The position numbers were made by a program, and so were the translations under genes. Positions 14,021-21,854 of a DNA stretch of 29,635 bases are shown here, one piece after another (the first letter of the stretch is position 1; each line of letters begins with the position of its first letter). The stretch comes from JAWLBR01 sp041687495 (GTDB lineage: Bacteria; Bacillota; Limnochordia; DTU087; JAAYGB01), in the NCBI GenBank assembly GCA_041687495.1, contig JAWLBR010000031.1, forward strand, positions 1-29,635, written 5' to 3'. Under the pieces are notes generated by a model. The model was not told the origin of the DNA. It saw nothing but the letters and a program-made list of their open reading frames with translations, and made no database searches.

Positions 14021-15331
14021 ATGAGAGCATTGGCTAATTGGAGGCTATGGGCTGCGGTTGCTTTTCTAGCTGTGTTGGTTAGCTCCGTAGCTTTGGCTGC
14101 GCCTGAAGCGGGTCAAGACCAGGATGAGCGAGAAGATGGCTTTTTTGAGCTATTTGATGATGCTGGACGCAGTCTGACGATGACTGTGCGTAACCTCGCT
14201 CCCGGTGATGGTTATATAGCCAGCGACAATCGCTACTACGTCGTCGACAAAATCGATGGGGACAAGGTCATTGCCAAATACAAGGAGACTATCGAACTTC
14301 CCAAGGTAGATGCAGTAAGTGCCAAGGCACAGCAGAGGTCATCGTTATCGTGGCTGCGAGCTCAGATACAGCAGCTGACTGCCCGCATAACCAGGGCGCA
14401 GAACACTGAGGAAGACGACAACAATAGAGAAGCTGGGCAAAACGATCAAGACGATCAAAGGGAAACCATAGCTATTTATGCCACTCATTCCGACGAATCC
14501 TATGTTCCTACCAGCGGTAAAGCCTCCGAAGAGGAGGGCGATATTCTCAATGTGGCTAAGACTTTGGGTGAGAGCTTAGAGGAACTTGGTTACAGGGCGA
14601 TTGTCTCCGATAGGTCTCATCTTCCCCGAGACGGCGAGGTCTACCTTCGTTCTCGCCGCACTGCCTTTGATCTGCTAAAGACACATCGTCCGGCTACCAT
14701 CATCGATGTTCATCGGGATGCAGTCCCGGCCAGTGTTTACGAAACAACAGTCAAAGGCGAAGATATGGTTAAGGTTCGCCTTGTGGTAGGGCGGCAGAAT
14801 CAGAATCGAGAGGCCACTTTGGAATATGCAAAAAGGATTAAGGCGGTTGCAGACAAGGAGTATCCAGGGTTGGTAGAAGGCATCTTTGATGCGAAGGGAA
14901 ACTACAACCAGGATCTCTCGCCTAAAGCCATTCTCATGGAGTTCGGTACCCATGTCACTGATGAGAGTAAGGCTAGGGCGGCGGCCAAGTTGATGGCTCG
15001 TGTCCTGCCAGCAGCTGCGGGTCTTGCCGCCAGAGACGAGAAACGAGGAGCAGGGGCAGGAACTACGAGAGCTGAGAGCCGTCAAGGGGCAAACCAAGCC
15101 GGCTCCCGAAGCCTATGGTGGATCCTGGGCATAGGAGTAGCATTGGCTGTGGGTTTGATGCTGGTCAATAAAGAGAAAGGCAAGCACGTCAAGGGATTTT
15201 TCTCCAAGGAGTTTGCCAACTCCATCGGCGTTCGAGCTGACAAGAAGAAAGATGATCAGAATACTGATGATCAAGATACTGACGATCAGGGGCCGAAACC
15301 TGACAGTGATGATAATCCTCGGTACGAATAG
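14021..15331 (+). CDS. spoIIP: Stage II sporulation protein P (SpoIIP), peptidoglycan hydrolase, with extra C-terminal membrane segment
   Basis: SpoIIP is the amidase/endopeptidase of the DMP complex that thins septal peptidoglycan and drives engulfment. The ATG at 14021 (GGGAGG just upstream) gives 436 aa, starting with a signal or anchor segment (WRLWAAVAFLAVLVSSVALA). A small N-terminal region and an acidic Asn/Asp/Gln linker precede the catalytic domain. Candidate zinc and catalytic residues are His156 in IYATHSDESY, His231 in IIDVHRDAVP and Glu307 in AILMEFGTH. TSGKASEEEGDI and LRSRRTAFDLL are family-typical. Unusually, a second membrane helix (SLWWILGIGVALAVGLMLV) lies near residue 370 and is followed by a basic then acidic repeat tail (TDDQ units). 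B. subtilis SpoIIP has only the N-terminal anchor. Neighbours support the sporulation role. Confidence 0.93.
   Translation: MRALANWRLWAAVAFLAVLVSSVALAAPEAGQDQDEREDGFFELFDDAGRSLTMTVRNLAPGDGYIASDNRYYVVDKIDGDKVIAKYKETIELPKVDAVSAKAQQRSSLSWLRAQIQQLTARITRAQNTEEDDNNREAGQNDQDDQRETIAIYATHSDESYVPTSGKASEEEGDILNVAKTLGESLEELGYRAIVSDRSHLPRDGEVYLRSRRTAFDLLKTHRPATIIDVHRDAVPASVYETTVKGEDMVKVRLVVGRQNQNREATLEYAKRIKAVADKEYPGLVEGIFDAKGNYNQDLSPKAILMEFGTHVTDESKARAAAKLMARVLPAAAGLAARDEKRGAGAGTTRAESRQGANQAGSRSLWWILGIGVALAVGLMLVNKEKGKHVKGFFSKEFANSIGVRADKKKDDQNTDDQDTDDQGPKPDSDDNPRYE
15251..15289 (+). repeat. 15-bp tandem repeat in the spoIIP 3' end
   Basis: Two full units (GATGATCAGAATACT and GATGATCAAGATACT) and a partial third (GACGATCAG) encode acidic DDQNT/DDQDT/DDQ repeats in the last residues of SpoIIP. 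In-frame units like this can change copy number between strains without breaking the gene. Confidence 0.8.
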
Positions 15332-15406
15332 TGATTCTAGCCTAACTGTTGGATCATGAGGGTTCAGCAGACAAGCCTAGGGTTGACGGCTTTCGGAGGT
15401 GTTTGG

Positions 15407-16327
15407 ATGGAGGAGGTCCGTGTAATCTTGCTGGGTACGGCATTGGGGTGTCTCGGTCGATTGGTACTCCTACATGTCGATTATCGCCAGTATCCCAGCT
15501 ACCCTCAAGGGTATGTCATCCACATCTCGATGGCTCTAATTTCGGCTTTCCTGGGTGCAGTAGCGATTCCCGCTCTGCTGGAACGAGACTATGCTGCGGC
15601 GACATTTCTGGCGTTGGCTGCTACCCAGTTTCGTGATGTGCGGAAGATGGAACGGGATACTCTTGATCACATGGAGCCGCTAGAACTAGTCCCACGGGGA
15701 AGCTCATACATCGAAGGGATATCCAGGGTATTTGAGGCCCGTAACTATGTAGCCGGATGGATTGCTGTGGCCGCCACCGGCTCCGTCCTGTTGCTTCCCA
15801 TCTCCGACCCTTGGGTATCTGTCGCTGTGCAAGTAGGGGCAGCTTGCATTACAGGTAGCCTACTGTATCGGGCCGCTTTTGGTCAGTTAGTTGGCCAGAT
15901 GGCAGATATAGTACCAGCTAAAATCTCCTTTGATGGCCCGTTGCTCAAGGTCGACAACGTTGTCATTATGAACGTGGGCGCCAAAGAGGCTCGGCGGAGG
16001 TATGTGGACGATGGTTTAGCTGTCCTTATCAAGCCGAAGGATCCCAATGCCAAAGCGACCTTAGCCAACATCGGTCAGCGGCAGGCTATTGCCCATAATG
16101 CCGCCGCCTTGTTGGGTATCCGTATGGATGTGGGCGAACCTGAATACACTCCTTTGGTCCGCCAAGATGTGAATACCGGGGCACTGGCCATGGCGCTGAT
16201 TCCAGCGGAGAAGAATATCAATGCCCTCATTGAGGCGGTGGCGCAGGTGCCGGTTCTGGAGGGAGCGGTGCGTAAGCCCCTGGAATCAATGCCGGGGAAA
16301 ATGGCAGATGGGCAGGTTGAGGAATGA
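15407..16327 (+). CDS. YIEGIA family membrane protein
   Basis: A protein of the YIEGIA family, named after its conserved motif, here SYIEGISRVFEARNY near residue 104. The family is confined to spore formers and has no proven biochemical function. Five hydrophobic segments are visible, the first VRVILLGTALGCLGRLVLL and the last WVSVAVQVGAACITGSLLY. A C-terminal soluble domain of about 140 residues begins near ADIVPAKISFDGP and contains DDGLAVLIKPKDP. I chose ATG 15407 because GGAGG lies 8 bases before it (306 aa). An ATG at 15356 adds 17 residues and has no ribosome binding site. The stop overlaps an ATG in ATGA, and its small partner follows. Context suggests mother-cell or septal membrane localisation. 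Confidence 0.85.
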   Translation: MEEVRVILLGTALGCLGRLVLLHVDYRQYPSYPQGYVIHISMALISAFLGAVAIPALLERDYAAATFLALAATQFRDVRKMERDTLDHMEPLELVPRGSSYIEGISRVFEARNYVAGWIAVAATGSVLLLPISDPWVSVAVQVGAACITGSLLYRAAFGQLVGQMADIVPAKISFDGPLLKVDNVVIMNVGAKEARRRYVDDGLAVLIKPKDPNAKATLANIGQRQAIAHNAAALLGIRMDVGEPEYTPLVRQDVNTGALAMALIPAEKNINALIEAVAQVPVLEGAVRKPLESMPGKMADGQVEE

Positions 16328-16361
16328 GTAATGAAGATCAGCTGCTGGGGGTGGCGACCAG

Positions 16362-16553
16362 TTGGAAATGGCTCCCATTGAGACCATCATTGCCATAGTC
16401 ACCACGGATCGAGATCTTGTGGGCGGAGGTGCTCCCATCTTCTACAGTCGCGATGAGGAAGAGGCGCAACGCATAGCCATGCATATTAGCCGGGTGACCT
16501 TTGGTATGGATCATGATTTGGAAAATGGTGTACATATCATCGTAAAGCACTGA
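16362..16553 (+). CDS. Small partner protein of YIEGIA (capping complex subunit for YIEGIA)
   Basis: A 63-residue protein matching the small family annotated as capping complex subunit for YIEGIA, always found next to YIEGIA genes. The visible core is ETIIAIVTTDRDLVGGGAPI then FYSRDEEEAQRIAMHIS, ending with a hydrophobic VHIIVKH strand. It has no signal or membrane segment, so it is probably cytosolic and may bind the soluble domain of YIEGIA. The TTG start at 16362 has GGGGGTGG 8 bases upstream; an ATG at 16368 is an alternative. It lies 34 bases after the YIEGIA stop. The biochemical role is unknown. Confidence 0.8.
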   Translation: MEMAPIETIIAIVTTDRDLVGGGAPIFYSRDEEEAQRIAMHISRVTFGMDHDLENGVHIIVKH

Positions 16554-16564
16554 TGGACCTGGCT

Positions 16565-16597
16565 GCGGTCTCCTCCTTGACAGGGAGAGTAGACCGC
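16565..16597 (+). other. Stem-loop between the YIEGIA partner and the DUF512 gene
   Basis: GCGGTCT (16565-16571) pairs perfectly with AGACCGC (16591-16597), with an inner CTCC/GGAG pairing (16573-16576 with 16584-16587). No T tract follows, so it is not a classical terminator. It is the main structure in the 157-base gap; I see no gene there. Confidence 0.45.
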
Positions 16598-16710
16598 TTA
16601 CTGCTTACTGTCTCGGTTGTTGGCAAATCTTAGTACCCACAAGGACTATTCCAGTTGGATCCAGAATTACATGGGGTACCAAAGGGAACTTTGCGAGTGG
16701 AGGATGGGCG

Positions 16711-18039
16711 ATGCCAGCCATAGTACAGGCAGTGAGGCCTGGTAGTATAGCACAAGAAGCTGGGCTGGAACCGGGAGATATTTTGGACTCCATTAACGGG
16801 CAGCCTCTGCGGGATATCATTGATTACCGCTTTCTAGAAAGTGATGAAGAACTAACTCTGCAGTTCACTAAGCAGGATGGGGATTGCTGGGACGTGGAAG
16901 TGGAGAAAGATTGGAGCGAACCACTGGGGATCGAGTTCGTCAGCCCAGTGTTCGACCGAGTACGCCACTGTGCCAATCATTGTGCCTTTTGCTTTGTCGA
17001 CCAGATGCCCCAGGGAATGCGCCAGACGCTGTACATGAAGGATGATGACTACAGATTGTCCTTCTTGACAGGGAACTTTGTCACCCTGACAAACTTAACT
17101 GACGCCGATTGGCAGCGCATCGAGTCGTACAGATTGAGTCCCCTGTACGTGTCGGTACACACTACCGACGCTGACCTGAGGCAGAAAATGCTCGGTAACC
17201 CGAAGGCTGGGCAGATTCTACAGAACTTGAGGCGTTTGCAGAAAGCCGGAATAGAGCTTCATTGCCAGATTGTCTGTGTGCCCGGCGTGAATTCCGGCAA
17301 GGTGCTGGATCAAACACTACTTGACCTTGCAGAGCTGTGGCCGGCGGTGCGCTCCGTTGCCATTGTCCCCGTGGGTCTGAGTCAGTTCCGCACCGGACTG
17401 GAGCACCTGGAGCCGTGGACACAGCAGACGGCTCGCCAGTTGGTGCTGCAGGTTGAGAGAAAGCAGCGTGAGTTTCTGGAACGCTTTGGCACTAGGCTGG
17501 TGTGGGCGGCTGATGAGTTCTATCTTTTGGGCGAGCATCCAGTCCCCCAACCGGAAGTATACGAAGAATACAGGCAATTGGAGAACGGAATTGGGTTGAC
17601 TTCCAAATTTAGGCAGGAGTTTTTTTCCTCAATGTCTAATTCAGCGGTTCGGTGCATTTCTGGGGAAGTTACCCTTGTTACCTCGTGGTTGGGTGAAAAG
17701 GCATTACAGCCAGTGACCGAACATATGCGAGAGGTCTTGAAGCTTAAGGTCCGAGTGGTGCCGGTGCCTAACCGCTTTTTTGGTCCGTCCATCACAGTTA
17801 CAGGACTGCTGGTGGGTCAGGATATTTTGGCTAGTCTAGCCGACTACAGCCCAAGCCAGTTGGGAAAGGTTCTGGTTCCTGGAGTTGCGCTAAACGATGA
17901 TCAGCTTTTCTTGGACGACATGCCGCTTTCTGATCTGCAGCGAGAAGTAGGGTGTCCGGTGCAGGTCATTTCCGGCGGCGAGGAGCTTGCGACGAAGGTG
18001 TGTGCAAATGGCGAAACCGGTTTTAGCAATAGTAGGTAG
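16711..18039 (+). CDS. DUF512 family protein with PDZ-like domain and radical-SAM-type cysteine motif
   Basis: A 442-residue protein of a family of unknown reaction that sits next to der in many Clostridia. Residues 1 to about 70 form a PDZ-like domain (VQAVRPGSIAQEAGLEPGDI, DSINGQPL). A three-Cys cluster follows in RHCANHCAFCFVDQMPQGMR (Cys87, Cys91, Cys94), the CX3CX2C pattern of radical SAM [4Fe-4S] enzymes, then LSFLTGNFVTLTNL and LYVSVHTTDADLRQKMLGN, which fit a radical SAM barrel. The C-terminal half is the DUF512 domain, including VWAADEFYLL and VPGVALNDDQLFLDD. The ATG has GGAGG about 9 bases upstream. It overlaps der by 32 bases. A role in ribosome assembly or RNA modification is only a guess from that neighbour. 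Confidence 0.9.
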   Translation: MPAIVQAVRPGSIAQEAGLEPGDILDSINGQPLRDIIDYRFLESDEELTLQFTKQDGDCWDVEVEKDWSEPLGIEFVSPVFDRVRHCANHCAFCFVDQMPQGMRQTLYMKDDDYRLSFLTGNFVTLTNLTDADWQRIESYRLSPLYVSVHTTDADLRQKMLGNPKAGQILQNLRRLQKAGIELHCQIVCVPGVNSGKVLDQTLLDLAELWPAVRSVAIVPVGLSQFRTGLEHLEPWTQQTARQLVLQVERKQREFLERFGTRLVWAADEFYLLGEHPVPQPEVYEEYRQLENGIGLTSKFRQEFFSSMSNSAVRCISGEVTLVTSWLGEKALQPVTEHMREVLKLKVRVVPVPNRFFGPSITVTGLLVGQDILASLADYSPSQLGKVLVPGVALNDDQLFLDDMPLSDLQREVGCPVQVISGGEELATKVCANGETGFSNSR

Positions 18040-19324
18040 ACCAAATGTAGGTAAGTCAACTCTCTTTAACCGCTTGGTAGGTACCAGATCCGCAATTGTT
18101 GAGAGTGTGCCCGGTGTTACCAGGGATCGGATGTATGGTGAAGCTGAGTGGCTCAACCGTGGATTTGCTGTCATCGACACCGGTGGAATTGAGATGGAAA
18201 CCAGCGATAATCTCCTTATTCAAGCCCGACAGCAGGCAGAAATCGCGATGGAAGAAGCCGACGTTATCGTGTTCGTGGTTGATGCCCGTCAGGGTGTGAC
18301 AAGTATCGACGAGGAGATCGCCCAGATTCTCAGACGCACCAATCGTCCGGTGATCTTGGCAGTGAACAAGGTAGACCACCCCGATGTAGAAACTGGGGTA
18401 TATGAGTTCTACCAGCTGGGCTTTTCTGAGGTCATCGGAGTGTCGGCAGAGCACGGGCGCAATATTGGTGATCTACTCGATCTGGTCCTAGAGCAATTTC
18501 CAGACGATGATGGAGAGGAATACGACGAAGACACAATCCGGGTAGCAGTCATTGGCCGCCCCAACGTCGGGAAATCCTCTATTGTCAATGCCGTCTTGGG
18601 CAAACAAAGGGTTATCGTGAGCGATGTCCCGGGCACGACTCGAGACGCCATTGACAGCCCCTTTGTTTGGGACGACACGAACTTTGTCATCATCGATACG
18701 GCGGGAATGCGCCGGCGCAAGAAGATCGAGGTGGCTGTTGAACGCTACAGCGTAGTCAGGGCTTTGCGGGCTGTGGACCGGGCCGATGTTGCGGTGATGG
18801 TGATTGATGCCACTGAAGGGGTTGCTGAGCAGGACAAGAAAATCGTTGGCTATGCCCACGAGCAGGGCAAGGCTATCGTTCTTGCCGTGAACAAGTGGGA
18901 TCTTGTAGCTAAGGAAACTAATACCATGCGCGAGTATGAAAAGGACATTCGCAATGAACTGCCTTTCGTATCCTATGCGCCCTTGACCTTTGTTTCGGCC
19001 CGCACCGGGAAACGACTGACGGAACTGCTGGATATCATCAAGTACGTAGCTAACCAGCACAGCTTGCGGATTACTACCGGGCGGCTGAATGAGGTAATCG
19101 AAGAAGCCGTGGCATTGACTGAGCCACCATCAGACAAAGGAGTTCGGCTGAGGATATTTTACGGGCATCAGGCTGGAGTGAAGCCGCCGGTGTTCTTGTT
19201 ATATGTCAATCACGCTGAGCTGTTCCACTTCTCCTATCAAAGGTACATTGAGAACCAATTGCGGGAGAATTTTGGGTTTGCCGGTACTCCCATTCGGCTA
19301 ATTATCAAAGAGCGACGCGGATGA
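18008..19324 (+). CDS. der: Ribosome biogenesis GTPase Der (EngA)
   Basis: An essential GTPase needed for maturation of the 50S ribosomal subunit. It has the diagnostic two GTPase domains in tandem: GRPNVGKS at 10-17 and again at 183-190, with switch motifs DTGGIE and DTAGM and the specificity motifs NKVD and NKWD. A KH-like C-terminal domain follows (LRIFYGHQAGVKPPVFLLYV then NFGFAGTPIRLIIKERR). The ATG at 18008 with GAAGGTG upstream gives 438 aa, the usual length; the frame is open seven codons further upstream without family similarity. The start lies inside the end of the DUF512 gene, and the stop is followed by plsY after 13 bases. Confidence 0.97.
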   Translation: MAKPVLAIVGRPNVGKSTLFNRLVGTRSAIVESVPGVTRDRMYGEAEWLNRGFAVIDTGGIEMETSDNLLIQARQQAEIAMEEADVIVFVVDARQGVTSIDEEIAQILRRTNRPVILAVNKVDHPDVETGVYEFYQLGFSEVIGVSAEHGRNIGDLLDLVLEQFPDDDGEEYDEDTIRVAVIGRPNVGKSSIVNAVLGKQRVIVSDVPGTTRDAIDSPFVWDDTNFVIIDTAGMRRRKKIEVAVERYSVVRALRAVDRADVAVMVIDATEGVAEQDKKIVGYAHEQGKAIVLAVNKWDLVAKETNTMREYEKDIRNELPFVSYAPLTFVSARTGKRLTELLDIIKYVANQHSLRITTGRLNEVIEEAVALTEPPSDKGVRLRIFYGHQAGVKPPVFLLYVNHAELFHFSYQRYIENQLRENFGFAGTPIRLIIKERRG

Positions 19325-19337
19325 AGGAGTGGGAGTA

Positions 19338-19946
19338 ATGAGAGTGTTCTTTTTCGTTCTAGTTTTAGCGGCCAGTTACTTGGTGGGTTCAGTCCCCTCC
19401 GGGTGGGTTGTGACTAGGCTGTGGACAGGAAAAGACATCCGTCAGTTTGGCAGCGGCAACATTGGTACATCCAATGTCTTGCGGACCGTGGGAGTTGTCC
19501 CTGCTATTCTTGTTCTTCTGCTCGACGCTGCGAAAGGAGCAGTGGGTGTCTATCTGGGAGGTTTAGTAGGAGGCGATCTGTCCCGCTTGATAGCTGGAAT
19601 AGCTGCTATTGCTGGGCACAACTGGTCGGCTTATCTGGGTTTTCAGGGAGGCAAGGGCATCGCCACCAGTGCAGGGGTGCTGTTTGCCATGTGGCCGTTG
19701 ATCGGACTGATCCTGGTGGGGCTGTTCGTATTGATTGTTGCTTTTACCCGGTACATTTCGCTGGGTTCAGTCATTGTGGCTGGGGCCTTTCCCGTTCTTT
19801 TGTTTCTGTTTCGCATGCCTGGCCGAGTAATCTTGGCAGGCCTAGTTCTCAGCTTCTTTGCTATGTATCGGCACGGCTCCAATATTAAGCGACTACTGGC
19901 GGGCCAAGAGTACAAAATTGGTGAGAAAGGCAGACCCCGAGGTTAA
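19338..19946 (+). CDS. plsY: Glycerol-3-phosphate acyltransferase PlsY
   Basis: An integral membrane enzyme that transfers an acyl group from acyl-phosphate to glycerol 3-phosphate, the first step of phospholipid synthesis in most Gram-positives. The conserved cytoplasmic motifs are present: SYLVGSVPSGWVVTRLW with GKDIRQFGSGNIGTSNVLR, then AIAGHNWSAYLGFQGGKGIA, and later YRHGSNIKRLLAGQE. About five membrane segments lie between them. The ATG at 19338 is 8 bases after AAGGAG (202 aa). In related genomes gpsA often follows; here a terminator follows instead. Together with plsC in this window it gives both acylation steps to phosphatidic acid, with PlsX elsewhere. Confidence 0.96.
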   Translation: MRVFFFVLVLAASYLVGSVPSGWVVTRLWTGKDIRQFGSGNIGTSNVLRTVGVVPAILVLLLDAAKGAVGVYLGGLVGGDLSRLIAGIAAIAGHNWSAYLGFQGGKGIATSAGVLFAMWPLIGLILVGLFVLIVAFTRYISLGSVIVAGAFPVLLFLFRMPGRVILAGLVLSFFAMYRHGSNIKRLLAGQEYKIGEKGRPRG

Positions 19947-19981
19947 CAAGTCCATCTATCCTCTAATCTTGAATACCAGCG

Positions 19982-20015
19982 AAACCACGCCGGCCAATGC
20001 TAGGCGTGGTTTTTT
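19982..20015 (+). terminator. Intrinsic terminator after plsY
   Basis: AAACCACGCC (19982-19991) pairs with GGCGTGGTTT (20003-20012) around an 11-base loop, and the T run continues to 20015. It separates plsY from spoIVA. Confidence 0.9.
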
Positions 20016-20025
20016 GTTAGCTCGG

Positions 20026-20054
20026 TCATATTGCCAGGCTCTTATCCATATAGA
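20026..20054 (+). promoter_or_regulatory. Sigma-E-type promoter candidate for spoIVA
   Basis: TCATATT (20026-20032) matches the B. subtilis sigma-E -35 consensus as I recall it (KMATATT) at every position. After 14 bases comes CATATAGA (20047-20054), which agrees with the -10 CATACAHT at five of eight positions. spoIVA is a known sigma-E gene in B. subtilis, so the position makes sense. It implies a leader of about 100 nt. Confidence 0.55.
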
Positions 20055-20164
20055 TGTATTGGTATTTGGCAATGGGGCTAACGCGTCAGGCCTGCAGCAC
20101 AACCATTCGCGGCAAACGGTTTGGGCGGGGACTTTTCGCAAGCGGTATTCGAGGAGGGAAGGCT

Positions 20165-21643
20165 TTGGAAAAGTACAATATCTTCCAAGACATCGCCGAA
20201 CGCACCGGAGGCAGTATCTACATCGGCGTTGTCGGCCCGGTGCGCACCGGCAAATCCACATTCATCAAGCGCTTTATGGACCTGCTTGTCATGCCCAGCA
20301 TCAAAGATCCCCATCAAGCGGAGCGCACTCGGGACGAACTGCCTCAAAGTGGTTCAGGCCGCACGATCATGACCACAGAGCCGAAGTTTGTTCCGGATGA
20401 ACCTGTGGAGCTGCTCTTGCAAGAGCACCTACGGTTTCACCTCAGGCTGGTAGATTGTGTGGGTTACACCGTTCCGGGAGCGTTGGGGTATGAAGAGGAG
20501 ACTGGCCCTCGCATGGTCAGAACTCCTTGGTTTGACGAGGAGATCTCTTTCCAGGAGGCTGCAGAGATTGGCACTCGCAAGGTGATTGAGGAGCACTCAA
20601 CCCTCGGATTGGTCGTCGTCACCGATGGTTCTATCACCGATCTGCCAAGGGAGAGCTACATCGCTGCCGAGGAAAGGGTTATCTCCGAACTACAGGAATT
20701 GGGTAAACCCTTCATGGTTCTGCTCAATTCCAGATATCCAAAGGCCGAGGCTACACAGGACTTGGCCAGCGAGCTGGAAAGGAAATATGGTGTAACCGTG
20801 GTTCCAGTCGACTGTCTCAATCTGACTGAGGCAGACGTGCTGGATGTATTGCACGAGATGCTGTTTGAGTTCCCAGTTCGAGAGATAGGAGTCCGAGTCT
20901 CAGAGTGGGTAGAAGAACTTGACGGGAACCACTGGCTCCGTGAGAAATTCGAAGAAGCGATCTACGAGGTGACTGATCATATTACCCGTATTCGGGATAT
21001 CGACCAAGCAGTCCAAGACCTGGCGAACCTCGACATAGCCGAGCACGTCACCCTTGCCGACATGAACTTAGGCGAGGGAGCTGCTCTCATTGATGTCCAC
21101 GCACCCAAGAGTCTGTTTTATCAGGTGCTGGAAGAGTTGACTGGCTATGAAGTCGCTGGAGATCATCACTTGATGGCGCTAATGCGGGAGCTGACTTCTG
21201 CCAAGAAAGAGTATGACAAAGTGGCTGACGCTCTGTCACAGGTGGCGATGACGGGCTACGGAATTGTCAATCCGCAGCTGTCTGACATCACCTTTGATGA
21301 GCCTGAGCTGTTTCGCCAGGGCCACAACTTCGGCGTCAAACTCAAGGCCAGCGCACCGTCAATTCATCTGGTGCGTGCCAATATAGTTACCGAGGTAACT
21401 CCCTTCGTAGGCACAGAGAAACAGGGAGAAGAACTGGTACGCTATCTGGCCGAGGTATTTGAGGACGATCCAGCACGGCTGTGGAACTCCGACTTTCTCG
21501 GGAGATCATTCCAGGACTTGGTGAAAGACGGGATTGCCAGCAAATTGCACCGAATGCCGGAGAACGCCCAGATGAAACTGCAAGAGACACTGACCAAGAT
21601 CATCAACGAGGGCAATGGCAGTCTCATCTGCATCATCTTGTAG
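20165..21643 (+). CDS. spoIVA: Stage IV sporulation protein A (SpoIVA), coat basement ATPase
   Basis: SpoIVA is an ATPase that polymerises on the forespore outer membrane to form the base of the spore coat. From the TTG at 20165 (GGAGGG upstream) it has 492 residues, the same length as the B. subtilis protein. The N-terminus EKYNIFQDIAERTGG is followed by the Walker A GPVRTGKST with Lys30, the position used in B. subtilis. RTIMTTEPKFVP, LVDCVGYTVPGA and DGSITDLPRESY belong to the nucleotide domain. The protein ends in the conserved SLICIIL, needed for membrane targeting through SpoVM in Bacillus. The frame is open 37 codons further upstream without similarity. It is a single-gene unit between two terminators, with a sigma-E-like promoter. 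Confidence 0.97.
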   Translation: MEKYNIFQDIAERTGGSIYIGVVGPVRTGKSTFIKRFMDLLVMPSIKDPHQAERTRDELPQSGSGRTIMTTEPKFVPDEPVELLLQEHLRFHLRLVDCVGYTVPGALGYEEETGPRMVRTPWFDEEISFQEAAEIGTRKVIEEHSTLGLVVVTDGSITDLPRESYIAAEERVISELQELGKPFMVLLNSRYPKAEATQDLASELERKYGVTVVPVDCLNLTEADVLDVLHEMLFEFPVREIGVRVSEWVEELDGNHWLREKFEEAIYEVTDHITRIRDIDQAVQDLANLDIAEHVTLADMNLGEGAALIDVHAPKSLFYQVLEELTGYEVAGDHHLMALMRELTSAKKEYDKVADALSQVAMTGYGIVNPQLSDITFDEPELFRQGHNFGVKLKASAPSIHLVRANIVTEVTPFVGTEKQGEELVRYLAEVFEDDPARLWNSDFLGRSFQDLVKDGIASKLHRMPENAQMKLQETLTKIINEGNGSLICIIL

Positions 21644-21699
21644 TGAAAATCTTGGTGTGACCTATGACAGAAGGGTCGACCAAGTGCCACTACAGTAAG

Positions 21700-21732
21700 A
21701 AAAGTCGGTTGCCGTTTGCACCGACTTTTTTT
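21700..21732 (+). terminator. Intrinsic terminator after spoIVA
   Basis: AAAAGTCGGT (21700-21709) pairs with ACCGACTTTT (21720-21729) around a 10-base loop; the T run continues to 21732. Confidence 0.92.
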
Positions 21733-21854
21733 GCGTTTCTGCATTTCACAGGGCGGGTGTGGAGTTTGTTGCCTCCGTCATATTTGGTGCTTTGTAGGGA
21801 AAGATAACCCACAAAGCCCATTGCAAGGAGAAGCAGCAGGAGGTGGCACTTCCA

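Noticed and set aside
16577..16582. Perfect -35 hexamer TTGACA
   Set aside because: No -10 hexamer lies 16-18 bases downstream, and it sits in the loop of a hairpin.
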